NCBI GenBank assembly: GCA_030248135.1 | Contig: JASANC010001995.1 | Coordinates: forward strand, 1 to 64,000 | Direction of reading: 5' to 3' | DNA from: Theristus sp. LFF4_11 | Lineage: Eukaryota > Nematoda > Chromadorea > Monhysterida > Xyalidae | DNA length: 64,000 bases | Shown here: in pieces, positions 25,312-36,173 of the stretch | Position numbering within the stretch: the first letter of the stretch is position 1 | Layout of the letters: each line of letters starts with the position of its first letter | Translations under genes and position numbers: made by a program | Notes under the pieces: model-generated | Told to the model about the DNA's origin: nothing | What the model saw: only the letters and a program-made list of their open reading frames with translations | Database searches by the model: none

Positions 25312-28300
25312 ATGGTAAGCAAAAAACAAAAGCTGGCAATTATGCTTTAACGAAAATAACGTCGTATTCACATTAACATTTTTTCTTCACACAAGGCTAT
25401 TCTTGGATTTCACATTGTGTTGACGTTGATTTCGGCTAGCGTGCTACAGAAATTATCGGCGCGGTACTCGTTTGGACGGAAACTTTTGAGTTCCGGGTTA
25501 GTTGTGAACAAAGTGCAGCACTTCCTTCCTTGTCGCACAGCGACAGCAGTCTCAGTTTCCACTCAGTTTTTAATTTTGGCGCTTTCCTATTTTAGCGTAA
25601 CTTTCCACAAATAGAGTAACTTTGATATTTTAGCGTAACTTTCAACAAATAAAGTAACTTTGATATTTTACCGTAACTTTCAACAAATAAAGTAACTTTG
25701 ATATTTTACCGTAACTTTGATATTTTAGCGTAACTTTCAATATGTTACGCTAAAATAGGATAGGGCTTGGTACTGTCCTATTTTAGCGTATCAACATATA
25801 AACAGCTCATTTAAAGCTATTTCAGCCGAGAAACTTTGTAAACCTACGTTATTTTGCACGGAGATTTCAAATTTTGACCTTGTGGGTTACGGTAACGCCC
25901 GGTTTGGTCCCAACACAATATTAGTTCCGTCAACAATCCACAAACAGCTTGGTAACCGCAACCAAATTAGTGAAGCAAGTTACTGTAGATTAGGGTTGTT
26001 TTGCACGCAGATTTTGAATTTCAGCTTTCCGGATTACGGTAACGCCTGGTTTGGTCTGAACACGATATTAGTTCCATGAACAACCCACAAACAGCTTGGT
26101 AACCGCAACCAAACCGGCGAAACATGCTAGATTAGTGTTGTTTTGCATGCAGATTTTAAATTTAAACCTTGTGGGTTACGGAAACGCCTGGTTTGGTCTC
26201 AACTCGATCTTAGTTCTATGAACAACCCACAAACAGCTTGGTAACCGCAACCAAACAAGTGAAACAAGCTAGATTAAGGTTGTTTTGCACGGAGATTTTA
26301 AATTTAAACTTTGTGGGTTACGGTAACGCCTGGTTTGGTCTCAACACGATCTTAGTTCCATGAACAACCCACAAACAGCTTGGTAACCGCAACCAAACCG
26401 GCGAAACATGCTAGATTAGTGTTGTTTTGCATGCAGATTTTAAATTTAAACCTTGTGGGTTACGGAAACGCCTGGTTTGGTCTCAACTCGATCTTAGTTC
26501 TATGAACAACCCACAAACAGCTTGGTAACCGCAACCAAACAAGTGAAACAAGCTAGATTAAGGTTGTTTTGCACGGAGATTTTAAATTTAAACCTTGTGG
26601 GTTACGGTAACGTCTGGTTTGGTCTGAAAACGATGTTAGTTTTACCAACAACCCATAAACAGCTTGGTAACCGCAACCGAACCGGTGAATCATGCTATAT
26701 TAAAATCAACTATGCCATTGAATGTTGAGCGATCATAAAATACGTTGCCTACATAACCTGTCCTTCAATTGTAAACCAACCGTTTCCAAAAAACGAGAGA
26801 GGGGGCGGGGAGAATTTAACAACCACTTGCTTCACGAACACGTAAATAAATTATAAATAAACGTAAATAAATAAATTTTTGTATCTTTTTCACGGAAATA
26901 AGTTCCTGTTGGGACCAAACCAGGCGTTACCGTAACCCACAAGGTTTAAATTTAAAATTGCGTGCAAAACAACACGAACAGTTGTTTAGGTTTGGTTGGG
27001 TTAAGGTTTGTAGATTGTTGGTAGAATAGATTGTATTGGGACAAATAGGGTTAGTAATACAAAGCTGAAATTCAAAATCTGCGTGCAAAACAACCTTAAT
27101 CTAGCTTGTTTCACCGCTTTGGTTGCGGTTACCAAGCTGTTTGTGGGTTGTTCATGGATCTAAGATCGTGTTGAGACCAAACCAGGCGTTACCGTAATCC
27201 GTAAAGCTGAAATTCAAAATCTGCGTGCAAAACAACCTTAATCTAGCTTGTTTCACCGGTTTGGTTGCGGTTACCAAGCTGTTTGTGGGTTGTTGATAAA
27301 ACTAAGATCGTATTGAGACCAAACCAGGCGTTACCGTAATCCAGAAAGTTGAAATTCAAAATCTGCGTGCAAAACAATCTTAATCTAGCATGTTTCACCG
27401 GTTTGGTTGCGGTTACCAAGCTGTTTGTGGGTTGTTGATGAAACTAAGATCGTATTGAGACCAAACCAGGCGTTACCGTAATCCAGAAAGCTGAAATTCA
27501 AAATCTGCGTGTAAAACAATCTTAATCTAGCTTGTTTCACCGGTTTGGTTGCGGTTACCAAGCTGTTTGTGGGTTGTTGATGGAACTAAGATCGTGTTGA
27601 GACCAAACGAAATGTTACCGTAACCCACAAGGTTTAAATTTGAAATCTCCATGCAAAACAACCTTAATCTAACTTGTTTCACTAATTTGGTTGCGGTTAC
27701 CAAGCTGTTTGTGGATTGTTGACGGAACTAATATCGTGTTGGGACCAAACCGAGCGTTACCGTAACCCACAAGGTCAAAATTTGAAATCTCGTGCAAAAT
27801 AACGTAGGTTTACAAAGTTTCCGGTGAAATACTTTAAATGATTGTTTATATTTGATACGCTAAAATAGGACAATATCTTAGCTAACATATTAAAATTACT
27901 AAAATAGGATATTATTATCGAAAATTGAAAGTTACGGTAAAATATCAAAGTTACTTTATTTGTTGAAAGTTACGGTAAAATATCAAAGTTACTTTATTTG
28001 TTGAAAGTTACGCTAAAATATCAAAGTTACTTTATTTGTGGAAAGTTACTCTATTTGTGGAAAGTTACGCTAAAATAGGAAAGCGCCTTAATTTTAATTT
28101 TGAATATACTCTTTCGAATTTTGTGATAAGAAGGTTCGTTATTTGTGAATGAATGGTTTCTGTGCGAAAGGTTTTTTTTCGTTGACTTGTATTTGGATTA
28201 TTGTTTGGGTTTGGCATTTTCGATTGTTTTGTATTTTTTTTGATGATGATCTGGTTTTGATTGTTTGATGTCTTGATTTTCAAGGTTGAAACGCTATTTG

Positions 28301-31300
28301 CAACCATCGGACGCTGAGATCAAACAGGCAGCCGGTTATGCGTCCGATAAGAATCGACGGAAGAAACGAAACCATCATGAGTGAGTTTGTCAAGTTGGTG
28401 TACAGTCGAAATCATCGTCGTACATTGTGCAACAGAGCGTGTGCGTTTTGTGCAATGTGGCTTTTTGATCTGTCACGTTGATTGGATACACTGAGCGGCC
28501 AGAGAACCAATCAGTGAGTCCCATTCAAAATCAAAAACCGCAAATCAGTACGGCGGTGTGTCCAGTTGTTATTTGAGACACATTGATTCGAGCTGCATTT
28601 GAAGTGGTTGCTTTCTTTATTGTCTTTCGAGCATTATTCGCCATCCGTGTTTTGTCTTCATACTTATATATGACATGCAAATGAAGTGTTGGTTCGAGTT
28701 TGACCACGTGATGCATGCAGAATGGCATATGCATCACGTGGTCAACTAATCTGCGAATTGTCTATCGTATTGAAATAGACTGCACACTCCTTCCAATAAT
28801 CGCCAGCACTCGGCGGCACCAGTGAAAACGGGTGCGATTGTACCAACGAAACAAAATGCTCTCCGTCTCTTCGTGCGTTGCAGTAAAAACGACGCGGACG
28901 AGTCGAGCAGCTTCGCGGTGCCGAAGTCGCTTGCACTGGAGCTGCGCGAGTGTCCGATCAAAGGCTACGACGTCCTACAGCTGCCGTTCTACGTCGAGTA
29001 CCGCTGGGTGATCGACTTCACTTTGGCGACGGTCGCCGTGTACAGCGTGTCCGAGTGCTACCTGTACTTGACACACGGCGTGTTCACCAGTGAAGTCAAC
29101 CTGTCCGTCATCTGGTGTCTCGTGTTGCTCGGATTGTGCTTGTGCGTTGCCGCGAGTTGTTTATTTTTTGTTGTTGTTGCCATTCTTTCCATTCCTTTTC
29201 AATTCGGCGAAACGCAGAGGCAACTCCCGAGAAAACTCCGCACCTCTGCACTGCACACCATTTGCTGATTGGCCAATCTCGTTCATGGGCTAGACTAGGC
29301 GGCTTTCAAAAAGTTGCAGTCGCAGTCGCATACTGACTTTTGCAGTCGACGAACTGCAGCTCGATTATTTTTGTCTTGTCTTTTGTCTTGGGCTAACTGA
29401 TTGGTGTAATGAACATCGGTGCAGCCAATCAGCGCGGTTTTCAGATTCGAAAAAGTGCTTGCAAAAAATGCGTGATTTTGACAATTGACAACTGCAGGCG
29501 ATCGGGCTCTCTCAAAAAAAACGTTGCGGATTGTTGAATGAATCTGAAACCGCAATTTGTTGGAATGAAACTGAAGCTTTTTCATAAAAACTGTGTGCTG
29601 CTTTAGAGCGCCACAACAACTGTAAATCGCTCATATTTACTGTTTAATTTCGCAATTTTTTCAGAAAATCCCTGACGTCACTAACAGCGCTGTATTTTCG
29701 CTCGGCGCAAGACACCGGCGAACGCTCATTGGTACTCTGTATTGGCGCTGTTTATTTTCTCATTTCGTTCGCATTCCTGTTGGGTGTCGAGCGCTGCTTC
29801 GATGTGAACCTTCATGGAGGCTCGTTTGCGGGGCTCTTTTTCGGATTTGTTTGTTCATGCTTGAGTCAAATATTTGCAGGGACGCATGAATCAATAAGCA
29901 CGTTTCTCAGAAAAACATGCGATCGTCACACCGTCAACAACAACAAACGCTTGGCTATCCTTTCTGCATTCATAAGAAACATTTCAACACTAGCCGTGCC
30001 TTTCCTGCTTAGAATTCGTGAATTCACCCCACAAGACAACCGATTTTTGTTTAACTATGGTTTTTTTGCTCAAGGCTGATTGCTAGCAGATTTTTTTAAA
30101 GTTGCTGATGATACTGATTTTTTATCGTTTTCTGTTCTCAATTTTAGCTTACGAAAACTTCACAGCGTCTGCGAACGAGTTCCTGAGAAACCAAGAACTG
30201 AATGTTAAAAGGTTCGGTTTCACTCGGTTTCAGTCTTAATTAATTAACAGAATTAATTGGGGTTGATCAGAAATGTGGGACACCGTGGCAGCACAGTCAC
30301 AAACGACCGCACAAGACGGGCACACATTCGACATCAGCAGCAGCAAGCAGCGCGCGTGTTTGTCTGCTTTGTGACGTTGCAGTGTCTATTCATAGCACTG
30401 CAAACTATCATAACACGCAATTCAAGTTTCAAGACAAAAACAAAGTTTCATGTTTTGTCGGCCCAACCAATCCATGCCGTCTCGGTCAGGTCGTCACAGA
30501 CGTCCGTTCTGTTGTACGTGTTCTTCTCGGTGCTGTTCGGCTTTCTGGCCGGCATGCTTGTGTTTCCGGCGTTCCGCTACAGCAAAATGTACACCGACTC
30601 GTTGCGTCATGCGGACGGACGGCCGCTCACGAAGTCCGGTCGTTTTCGCGTTTTTCTTGTTTTGGTTGAGTTTACAGAACAAAACAACTGTATTACCGTC
30701 TTTTTTTCATTCGATTCTGCGACTCAATGCGCACATGGAAAGGAGATTTATTTTTGTGCTTGATGCAGTTATGCAAATTTGTCCAAGTGGCTCGATCGTA
30801 TCTCAGGGACGCTGGTCACGTGAGAGATTTTGAATACCTGCGTCAAGCATGCAACTGGTTTCAAATCTATGCGTACGCAAGTGAATCGCAGAAACAAAAA
30901 AGATGATACGTGCATGTCGCCTACGGTTTGCTTGTTGCAGATTACTGATTCACGTGAACTTTTTCGCGCCAATCCTCTCGATGGTATTTTGGATGCGACC
31001 GTTCACCGTTAGTCTGTTGAGACGCGAGCCATCCGTGTTCGTTGCTGTTTTTCTTTCACGTTTTTTATAAACGTTCATGTTATAAGTTTTTGAGTTGTGG
31101 AACTTCACAACACCGGTGATGATGGATGAGTGTTTCAGCAAAGTTTCGTTTTCCCGTAAAAGATCATATTTTGTTGACGTTCGTGCAGACGCAGACAGTG
31201 GGTCCACGTACACTGTGGTGTGTTTTAAACACGAATTTTAACGTGATGTACTGTGTTTGCTTAACGTGTTTTGGCAAATCACCGTTCATGTCTGTACGAC

Positions 31301-33261
31301 TACGTACATCAATATCGATAAAATACATTATACGTATTTTTTGGTTCCGCGACTCTTCCTTCTCACCCCATGCGCTTACAACGCCAGTTTCAGTTTCATT
31401 GATCCCTTCGCACTTTTTTGCGTGAACGGTTCGGTACTACGAAACTGAAGATTCTGGTATGTGCTGTGCACGACGACAAGCGATTGTGTTCAAGCCACAT
31501 ATGACGTCATTTCGGTCGGACACGTAACGTTCTAGTGAATCGCCATTGCAGAGTGACCCTGGAGCAACTAGAATGCATCCGCCTGTGGGCGATGGTCGTT
31601 GTGTTCGTGTTGCGTTTGGCCGCGTTTCGCACGAGCATCCAGGCCTACTTGAATTCAGCGAAAGACAAGTTCGAGGCGATGAAACGCGAGGCAGGGCGCG
31701 TCGACAGTAAACAGCTGCAGAGCATGGTGAGCACATGCCGTGTTGTTGGTGGGTTGGCCCATTCACGGGAACGCACGTCGACGTACACACGTAACAACCC
31801 AACACGAATGGCGGCATTCTGGCGTATTCAAACAGGACTTCTGGCGTCGTGACGCCAAACCAAAACATAAAATGGTTCCATGAAACGGTTTTTTTTAAAC
31901 GTTTCCAAGCACCCAACGCTCCACTCGAGTGTGAAACCTTGTTGGGTGCGACTCGACACTGATAATTTCTGGTTTCTGAGAAAAAATCGTTGTTTCAACT
32001 TTAATTTCGGACCGAATCGCAAGCGGGATAATGCTATGACTTATTTTTTTAAACGTGTCTCATTGAAACGACGTCATGTGCCGCCAAACATGCACTTGCC
32101 GTTCACAGCAAACCAGACTTTCCGTTTAGCAGATGTCTTCCCGTAAACAAATGGTGAAGTCAAATCAGTCACACCAAACTAACATTTTAGTGCCTGTACT
32201 TTGACAAACGGGCGTTTTTAAAGCAAATGACGTCATTTTAGTCCGGACACGTTTGAATAAACCCACAATAACTACATGTTGGACTTGTATTTTGTGAATT
32301 TCTTGTTTTGACAGATCTCGAGCATTTTCGTCTTCCTGTGCGTCGCTGCCAGTCAGTACTACGTACCAGTGGCGTTGTTGTTTGTGTCGAATCTGTTGCT
32401 CAAGACACTTGGTGCGCTGCGTCACGTTGACTTTTGTTTTCAGTATTTACGCGTTTAGTAAGGAGTTTTGCGTCTGGTTCTGCTGTGCCGGTCAGCTCAG
32501 CGCGCCAACTCATTCTGACTACTAGCACTGGGCACACTGACTACTGGCTATAAGCTGAAAACCTCGACTTTTTACGTTGTTGTTACGATTGTGGTGTGGC
32601 TATTTCCGGTGCCACGTAAAACGACGGACTGGGCGTCTGGGACACTGGTTCTCTTCAGTATGGTTTCTCTCAGAACCCTCCTGGGCTTATGGGCTCTTTG
32701 TCACCCTCGTCTCGTTGTTATGGTGATGCGGCGTTACTCGTTGTCTGCACATTCGAGGGATCGAGCCCCGCCGAGGGATGACAGAGAACCCTTAATTGTC
32801 GCTCCAGTTGACGGCGTTCTCTCAACGCTTTTTCTGGTTAGCCGTGGCTGAGAAAATCCATCGCCTACATTACTGTTCGTTCGTTGATAACTGAGGAGGA
32901 CATTTACGGCTCTTGAGCTCGATCGATCTTAGCTAAATGTTAAGCGATCGCCACTGGCGCCCCCATTTCCAATGCACACTGACCACCGAATGTTTCGCTG
33001 CGCACAGGCGACTACAGCTGGGTGACGCCGTTCGGTCTGCCCGACCTCCGTCTGCCCGTGCTCGCGTCACTGGTCGCGCACGAGCCGGCCGTGTTCGCGT
33101 CGGCCACCAGCGACGTGCGCCGCTCGTTGTTGGCGCTGGCGCAGCTCTTCAATCCGGCCGTCAGCCGCGGCGTCTGCGCGTTCATGCTCGTCATGCTGAA
33201 TGCGATCTACGTGTCGTTGACGTTGATTGGACTCGTCTATAATGTGCGCTTCAATGAGTGA
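25312..33261 (+). CDS. TMEM161B: TMEM161 homologue (TMEM161A/B family), eleven recognised exons
   Basis: Exons: ...-25314 (ATG only), 25396-25496, 28285-28380, 28884-29141, 29665-about 29852, 30148-30211, 30490-30638, 30941-about 31015, 31552-31726, 32315-32411, 33008-33261. Diagnostic stretches are AILGFHIVLTLISASVLQKL, VEYRWVIDFTLATVAVYSV, NLSVIWCLVLL, VFPAFRYSKMYTDSLR, LLIHVNFFAPILSMVFWMRP, IRLWAMVVVFVLRLAAFRTS, IQAYLNSAKDKFEAMKREAG and YYVPVALLFVSNLLLKTLG. These match human TMEM161B in order over the full length. TMEM161 is a multi-pass membrane protein; TMEM161B is linked to membrane excitability and cilia signalling in vertebrates. The ATG is the last codon of its exon, before a GTAAGC donor. 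The junctions after 29,665 and after 30,490 do not resolve with canonical donors in phase. The symbol could equally be TMEM161A. AATAAA is at 33,881. Confidence 0.93.
25570..28095. mobile_element. Foldback hAT-like element with inverted satellite arrays (family D)
   Basis: The element is 25,578-28,087 (2,510 bp), flanked by the exact 8-bp duplication TTAATTTT (25,570-25,577 and 28,088-28,095). The ends GGCGCTTTCCTATTTTAGCG and CGCTAAAATAGGAAAGCGCC are inverted repeats. Next, on each side, are short repeats of GTAACTTTCAACAAATAAA. Then come head-to-tail units of about 120-150 bp with TTACGGTAACGCCTGGTTTG and CAGCTTGGTAACCGCAACC: about six units point right in the left arm and about seven point left in the right arm. 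A unique AT-rich spacer at about 26,740-26,890 separates the arms. No transposase is seen. It fills most of TMEM161 intron 2. Confidence 0.9.
28500..28535. repeat. CCAATCAGTGAGT-type repeat fragment
   Basis: GAACCAATCAGTGAGTCCCA followed by ATTCAAAATC matches similar fragments at 4.47 and 19.59 kb. Confidence 0.4.
28700..28790. mobile_element. MITE family P, deleted copy
   Basis: GACCACGTGATGCATGCAG faces GCATATGCATCACGTGGTC around a minimal centre, giving a compact perfect-looking palindrome. It lies just upstream of TMEM161 exon 28884-29141. Confidence 0.6.
32690..32893 (+). mobile_element. tRNA-derived SINE, family M, copy 3
   Basis: TTATGGTGATGCGGCGTTAC could be an A-box region. GGGATCGAGCCCCGCCGAGG is B-box-like. 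GTTGACGGCGTTCTCTCAAC and GGTTAGCCGTGGCTGA follow, with the tail ACTGTTCGTTCGTTGAT. It lies in the last TMEM161 intron, in sense orientation. Confidence 0.7.
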
Positions 33262-34314
33262 TCGAGCGATTCGTGCGCAGATGCGAACACGTTTTTTTGC
33301 CGAGAAACTTTGATCCGAAGTGCATCGTGTTGGTGCCCTTTGATTGGTGTAACCAGTCGAATTGCTGGTATCGTTGTATCATTCGAAAGTGTCCAACCGA
33401 AATGACGTCAAAAAGCATTCGCTTGTCATGCATCTGCAACGTACTTTCAGTTTTATTGATTCCATCAAGTATTTTTTCATCCGAACGTGACAGCTAAACT
33501 GAAAGTCTGAGTTTATGCGCAACAAGGACGGTTGAAAAAAATATTTGAGACATTTCGAGATGCAAATACCGCAAATCTGTTACAACTTTTATGAGATTGT
33601 TTCCAAGCTTCAATATCGCTTTCCGTTTTTTTGGCTTCAGAAATTTTGTTTTTTTTGTTTAATGCCCAGGGTGCTTTACTGTTCCCACTGTTGATATTGC
33701 TGCTGTCACCAATTTGTTATGTCATTTTTAATTTTTAAAATTGTGTCATCCGTCAATTGTCTGAATTTGTTCAGTTTTTTCGTTGAATCTCCCTTCTAGT
33801 CGTGCATTTTATTTTAGACAATCTTTTTATAGACGATTTGATATTAGGACTTTTTTTGATTGGTTGAATTGAACATCTGAAATAAATATCAAAGAACACA
33901 CACATGTGACAAGATTTTTTGACAATCGACCGGGTGTAAATAATGACTAAACGAAGTTTTTGAAAATGTCTGAAAAGTAAAGAATGCTGTGAAGCGTGAA
34001 AGCCGAACGGGCACGCGCACACACCGGAACCATAAAGCGTGGAACACAATTTTTGCATTTTAGCTGATTGGCTTCAGCAAGCTAATTCGGTCGCACAAAC
34101 ACGTTACAGGGTGTTCATAACGAGTACACGGGTCTTCAGCGCCTGTTCACGTATTGATGGTTCAATACCGTGACCGTCTGGTCTGCTCTCAACGTGATGC
34201 CAGAAAGCATGTCCACTAAATTTGTTCCCAGACGCTAAGTAATGTGGCTGTGGCACTACCGGACAACAAAGTTTTTATATGAAACTCGGCCGTGGCCTGA
34301 AGACCTGTGCATCT
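33262..34314. other. 3' flanks between convergent TMEM161 and ASB8
   Basis: T-rich sequence consistent with a TMEM161 3' UTR. It includes a TGACGTCA-type repeat fragment at about 33,370-33,520 and AATAAA at 33,881-33,886. No gene is seen. Confidence 0.35.
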
Positions 34315-34398
34315 GTTTGAAGACTGCACACACACACAACACACGGTTGTGTAAACTGTCTACACAACCGAGTGTGTGTGTGTGCCGTCTTCAAACCA
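34315..34398. repeat. Long perfect-type hairpin 3' of ASB8
   Basis: GTTTGAAGAC, a (CA)n run and GGTTGTGTA on the left mirror TACACAACC, a (TG)n run and GTCTTCAAAC on the right. The arms are about 37 bases with only a few mismatches and a loop of about 7. It begins 27 bases beyond the ASB8 stop codon, so it is probably part of the ASB8 3' UTR RNA. Confidence 0.8.
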
Positions 34399-34424
34399 GT
34401 ACCAGCCCCCTCTCCCCACAAACG

Positions 34425-35904
34425 TCACACAGCGTCCAAATAGAGCATCAGCGGCGGCGCCAGCGGCAGCGTCCGCACACGCGGCCTCAACGGGCCGGCG
34501 CCCATCGCCGCGCGCACGGCGCACCGACAAAGCTGCTGCAGACGCTGCGGCCTGTCTGCGAGAGGCAACAGCAACTCGGCCAGCTGCTCGTGCCCGCGCA
34601 CCAGTCGCCGCAGTTCGTCGCCAAGTCTCAGTTGCGCCGTGAAGTTCAAGAGCAGCCGCAGACAGTCGTCCTCGACCGTCGAGCCGATGCCCATCGCGAT
34701 CGTGCTCACGAGCCGGCTCAGGGCCGAGCCGCCGCTGACGTTGCACGTGTCCGTGCGGCAGTTGTGCTCGAGCAGCGCGCGCATCACGTACAGGTGACCC
34801 TGGAGGGATGCATGGATGGATGCTGCACGTGAGCTGGTGGCTTTGTCTGTTCACGTAAATTTTGACAAATGCTCTGGCGGAATCCACCGGTGCACACGTC
34901 CGCGACGACATGCTTTTCCAATTGCCACCGTCACAAACTGACAGCAAACACAAAGCAGACGTGTTTGTGAATGTGTGTGAACGTTCAGAGCACGACTTCA
35001 GCCTGGGTTTTATCGCGATACAAGAACTGAACACCCTTGAACTCTGCAATATTCGATCGTCGTCAGATAGCGGTTGCAAAAGTTGAAAATGACAATCAAA
35101 CGAATGAAGTGTTTTGTGTCTGTCACGTCCGAGGTCACAAATAACACTAAATCCAAGCCCGACCCCCCCCCCCCCCAACTCCACCACTGCACTCACTTTC
35201 AGCGCCGCCCAACTGAGTGCCGTGTCGCCGCTATCATCCGTGGCGTCCACGTGGGCGCCCGCATCGAGCAGCATGCGGACACACGCCCGCTGGTCCTTGT
35301 AGGCCGCCCAGTGCAGCGGTGTGTTGCCGTGGCGGTCGCGTGCGCTCACCGATGCGCCCGCCGCCAGCAGCACCGCCACACAACGGACGCATCGCTCTGC
35401 GGCGTAGTGCAACGCCGAGCGGCCGTAACCGTCCGGTTCGTTCACCTAAACGCGTGTTTGGCGGTTTTTGTGCGTCTCTGTCTCTCCGGTGAAACGCTTT
35501 TGCGCAGGCTCGGCCCGGTGCGTGTGATCTTGCCGGACCGAGCCAACCTCCAGTTCTTGTCTCCCGCGACGGGGAGCGAACCGTCGTGACACCGGCACAG
35601 TCGATTTTGAATGTTGATTTTTTGTCGCATTCAAACTCCCGAACAAAACCAACAAACGCAAAACGCGAGCGCTCACCGACGCGCCATACGCGATCAACAG
35701 CTTCACGATCGCGGCGTCGCCGCCGACACAGGCGGACTGCAGCGGCAGCAGATTGCCGTGCATTCGATTCAGGTCGACGCCGTCGCCGATCAGCTGTCGG
35801 ATTCGCTCGAGCGCGCTGCCGTCACGATCCGGCCGTGCGATCGTCGCCAGCAGCTGCTCCGACTGACGATGCGTCTCTTGGCATTTCTCGAATTTGAACC
35901 ACAT
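34425..35904 (-). CDS. ASB8: ASB8 homologue, ankyrin repeat and SOCS box protein, three exons
   Basis: Exons 35677-35904, 35197-35445 and 34425-34799 join in phase 0 at both junctions to give 283 residues. Human ASB8 has 288. Exon 1 starts MWFKFEKCQETHRQSEQLLA and carries HGNLLPLQSACVGGDAAIVK. Exon 2 holds two clear ankyrin repeats, GRSALHYAAERCVRCVAVLL and GNTPLHWAAYKDQRACVRML, then TALSWAALK. Exon 3 has the family block SALSRLVSTIAMGIGSTVED and a C-terminal SOCS box with LCRCAVRAAMG (elongin-binding BC box) and LPLAPPLMLYL (Cul5-box position; LPLA rather than the usual LPxP). ASB proteins are substrate receptors of elongin B/C-CUL5 ubiquitin ligases. The ATG matches the family start. Confidence 0.94.
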
Positions 35905-36021
35905 TCTCTCTTGTTATTATTGTTTGCGGTCAGTTCACCACCGTCGCCACATCGTGTCCGAGTCGTTTCATTGCGCTCTGAAATGCGTGCAGTTCGCGGC
36001 TGTTTTGTTTTTGCGAGGCAC
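35905..36021. promoter_or_regulatory. Likely 5' UTR/promoter of ASB8
   Basis: This is the sequence immediately upstream of the ASB8 start and before a MITE. No defined motif is visible. The assignment rests on position only. Confidence 0.25.
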
Positions 36022-36173
36022 ACAGTCGAACTCGAAATGATCGGCTGTCAGCGGATTGGCTGATGATCACGTGCGGTGTGCATTCTGTGCTGTCTGTCCG
36101 GCACCGCACAGAAAGCACGCATCACGTGAGCCAGCTGAAACTGAGGCCTGTAATTCAAAGCTCGTCGACTGAC
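36022..36173. mobile_element. MITE family P, copy upstream of ASB8
   Basis: ACAGTCGAACTCGAAATGAT and GGCTGATGATCACGTGCGG face GCACGCATCACGTGAGCCAG and AAAGCTCGTCGACTG. It lies about 120 bases upstream of the ASB8 start codon. Confidence 0.75.

Noticed and set aside
25880..27790. Regular repeats that could suggest a CRISPR array
   Set aside because: Units are about 120-150 bp with diverged copies, in two opposing arrays, inside a transposon with target duplications in an animal genome.
34242..34832. 196-codon frame on the plus strand
   Set aside because: It is antisense to ASB8 exon 3 and includes the hairpin.
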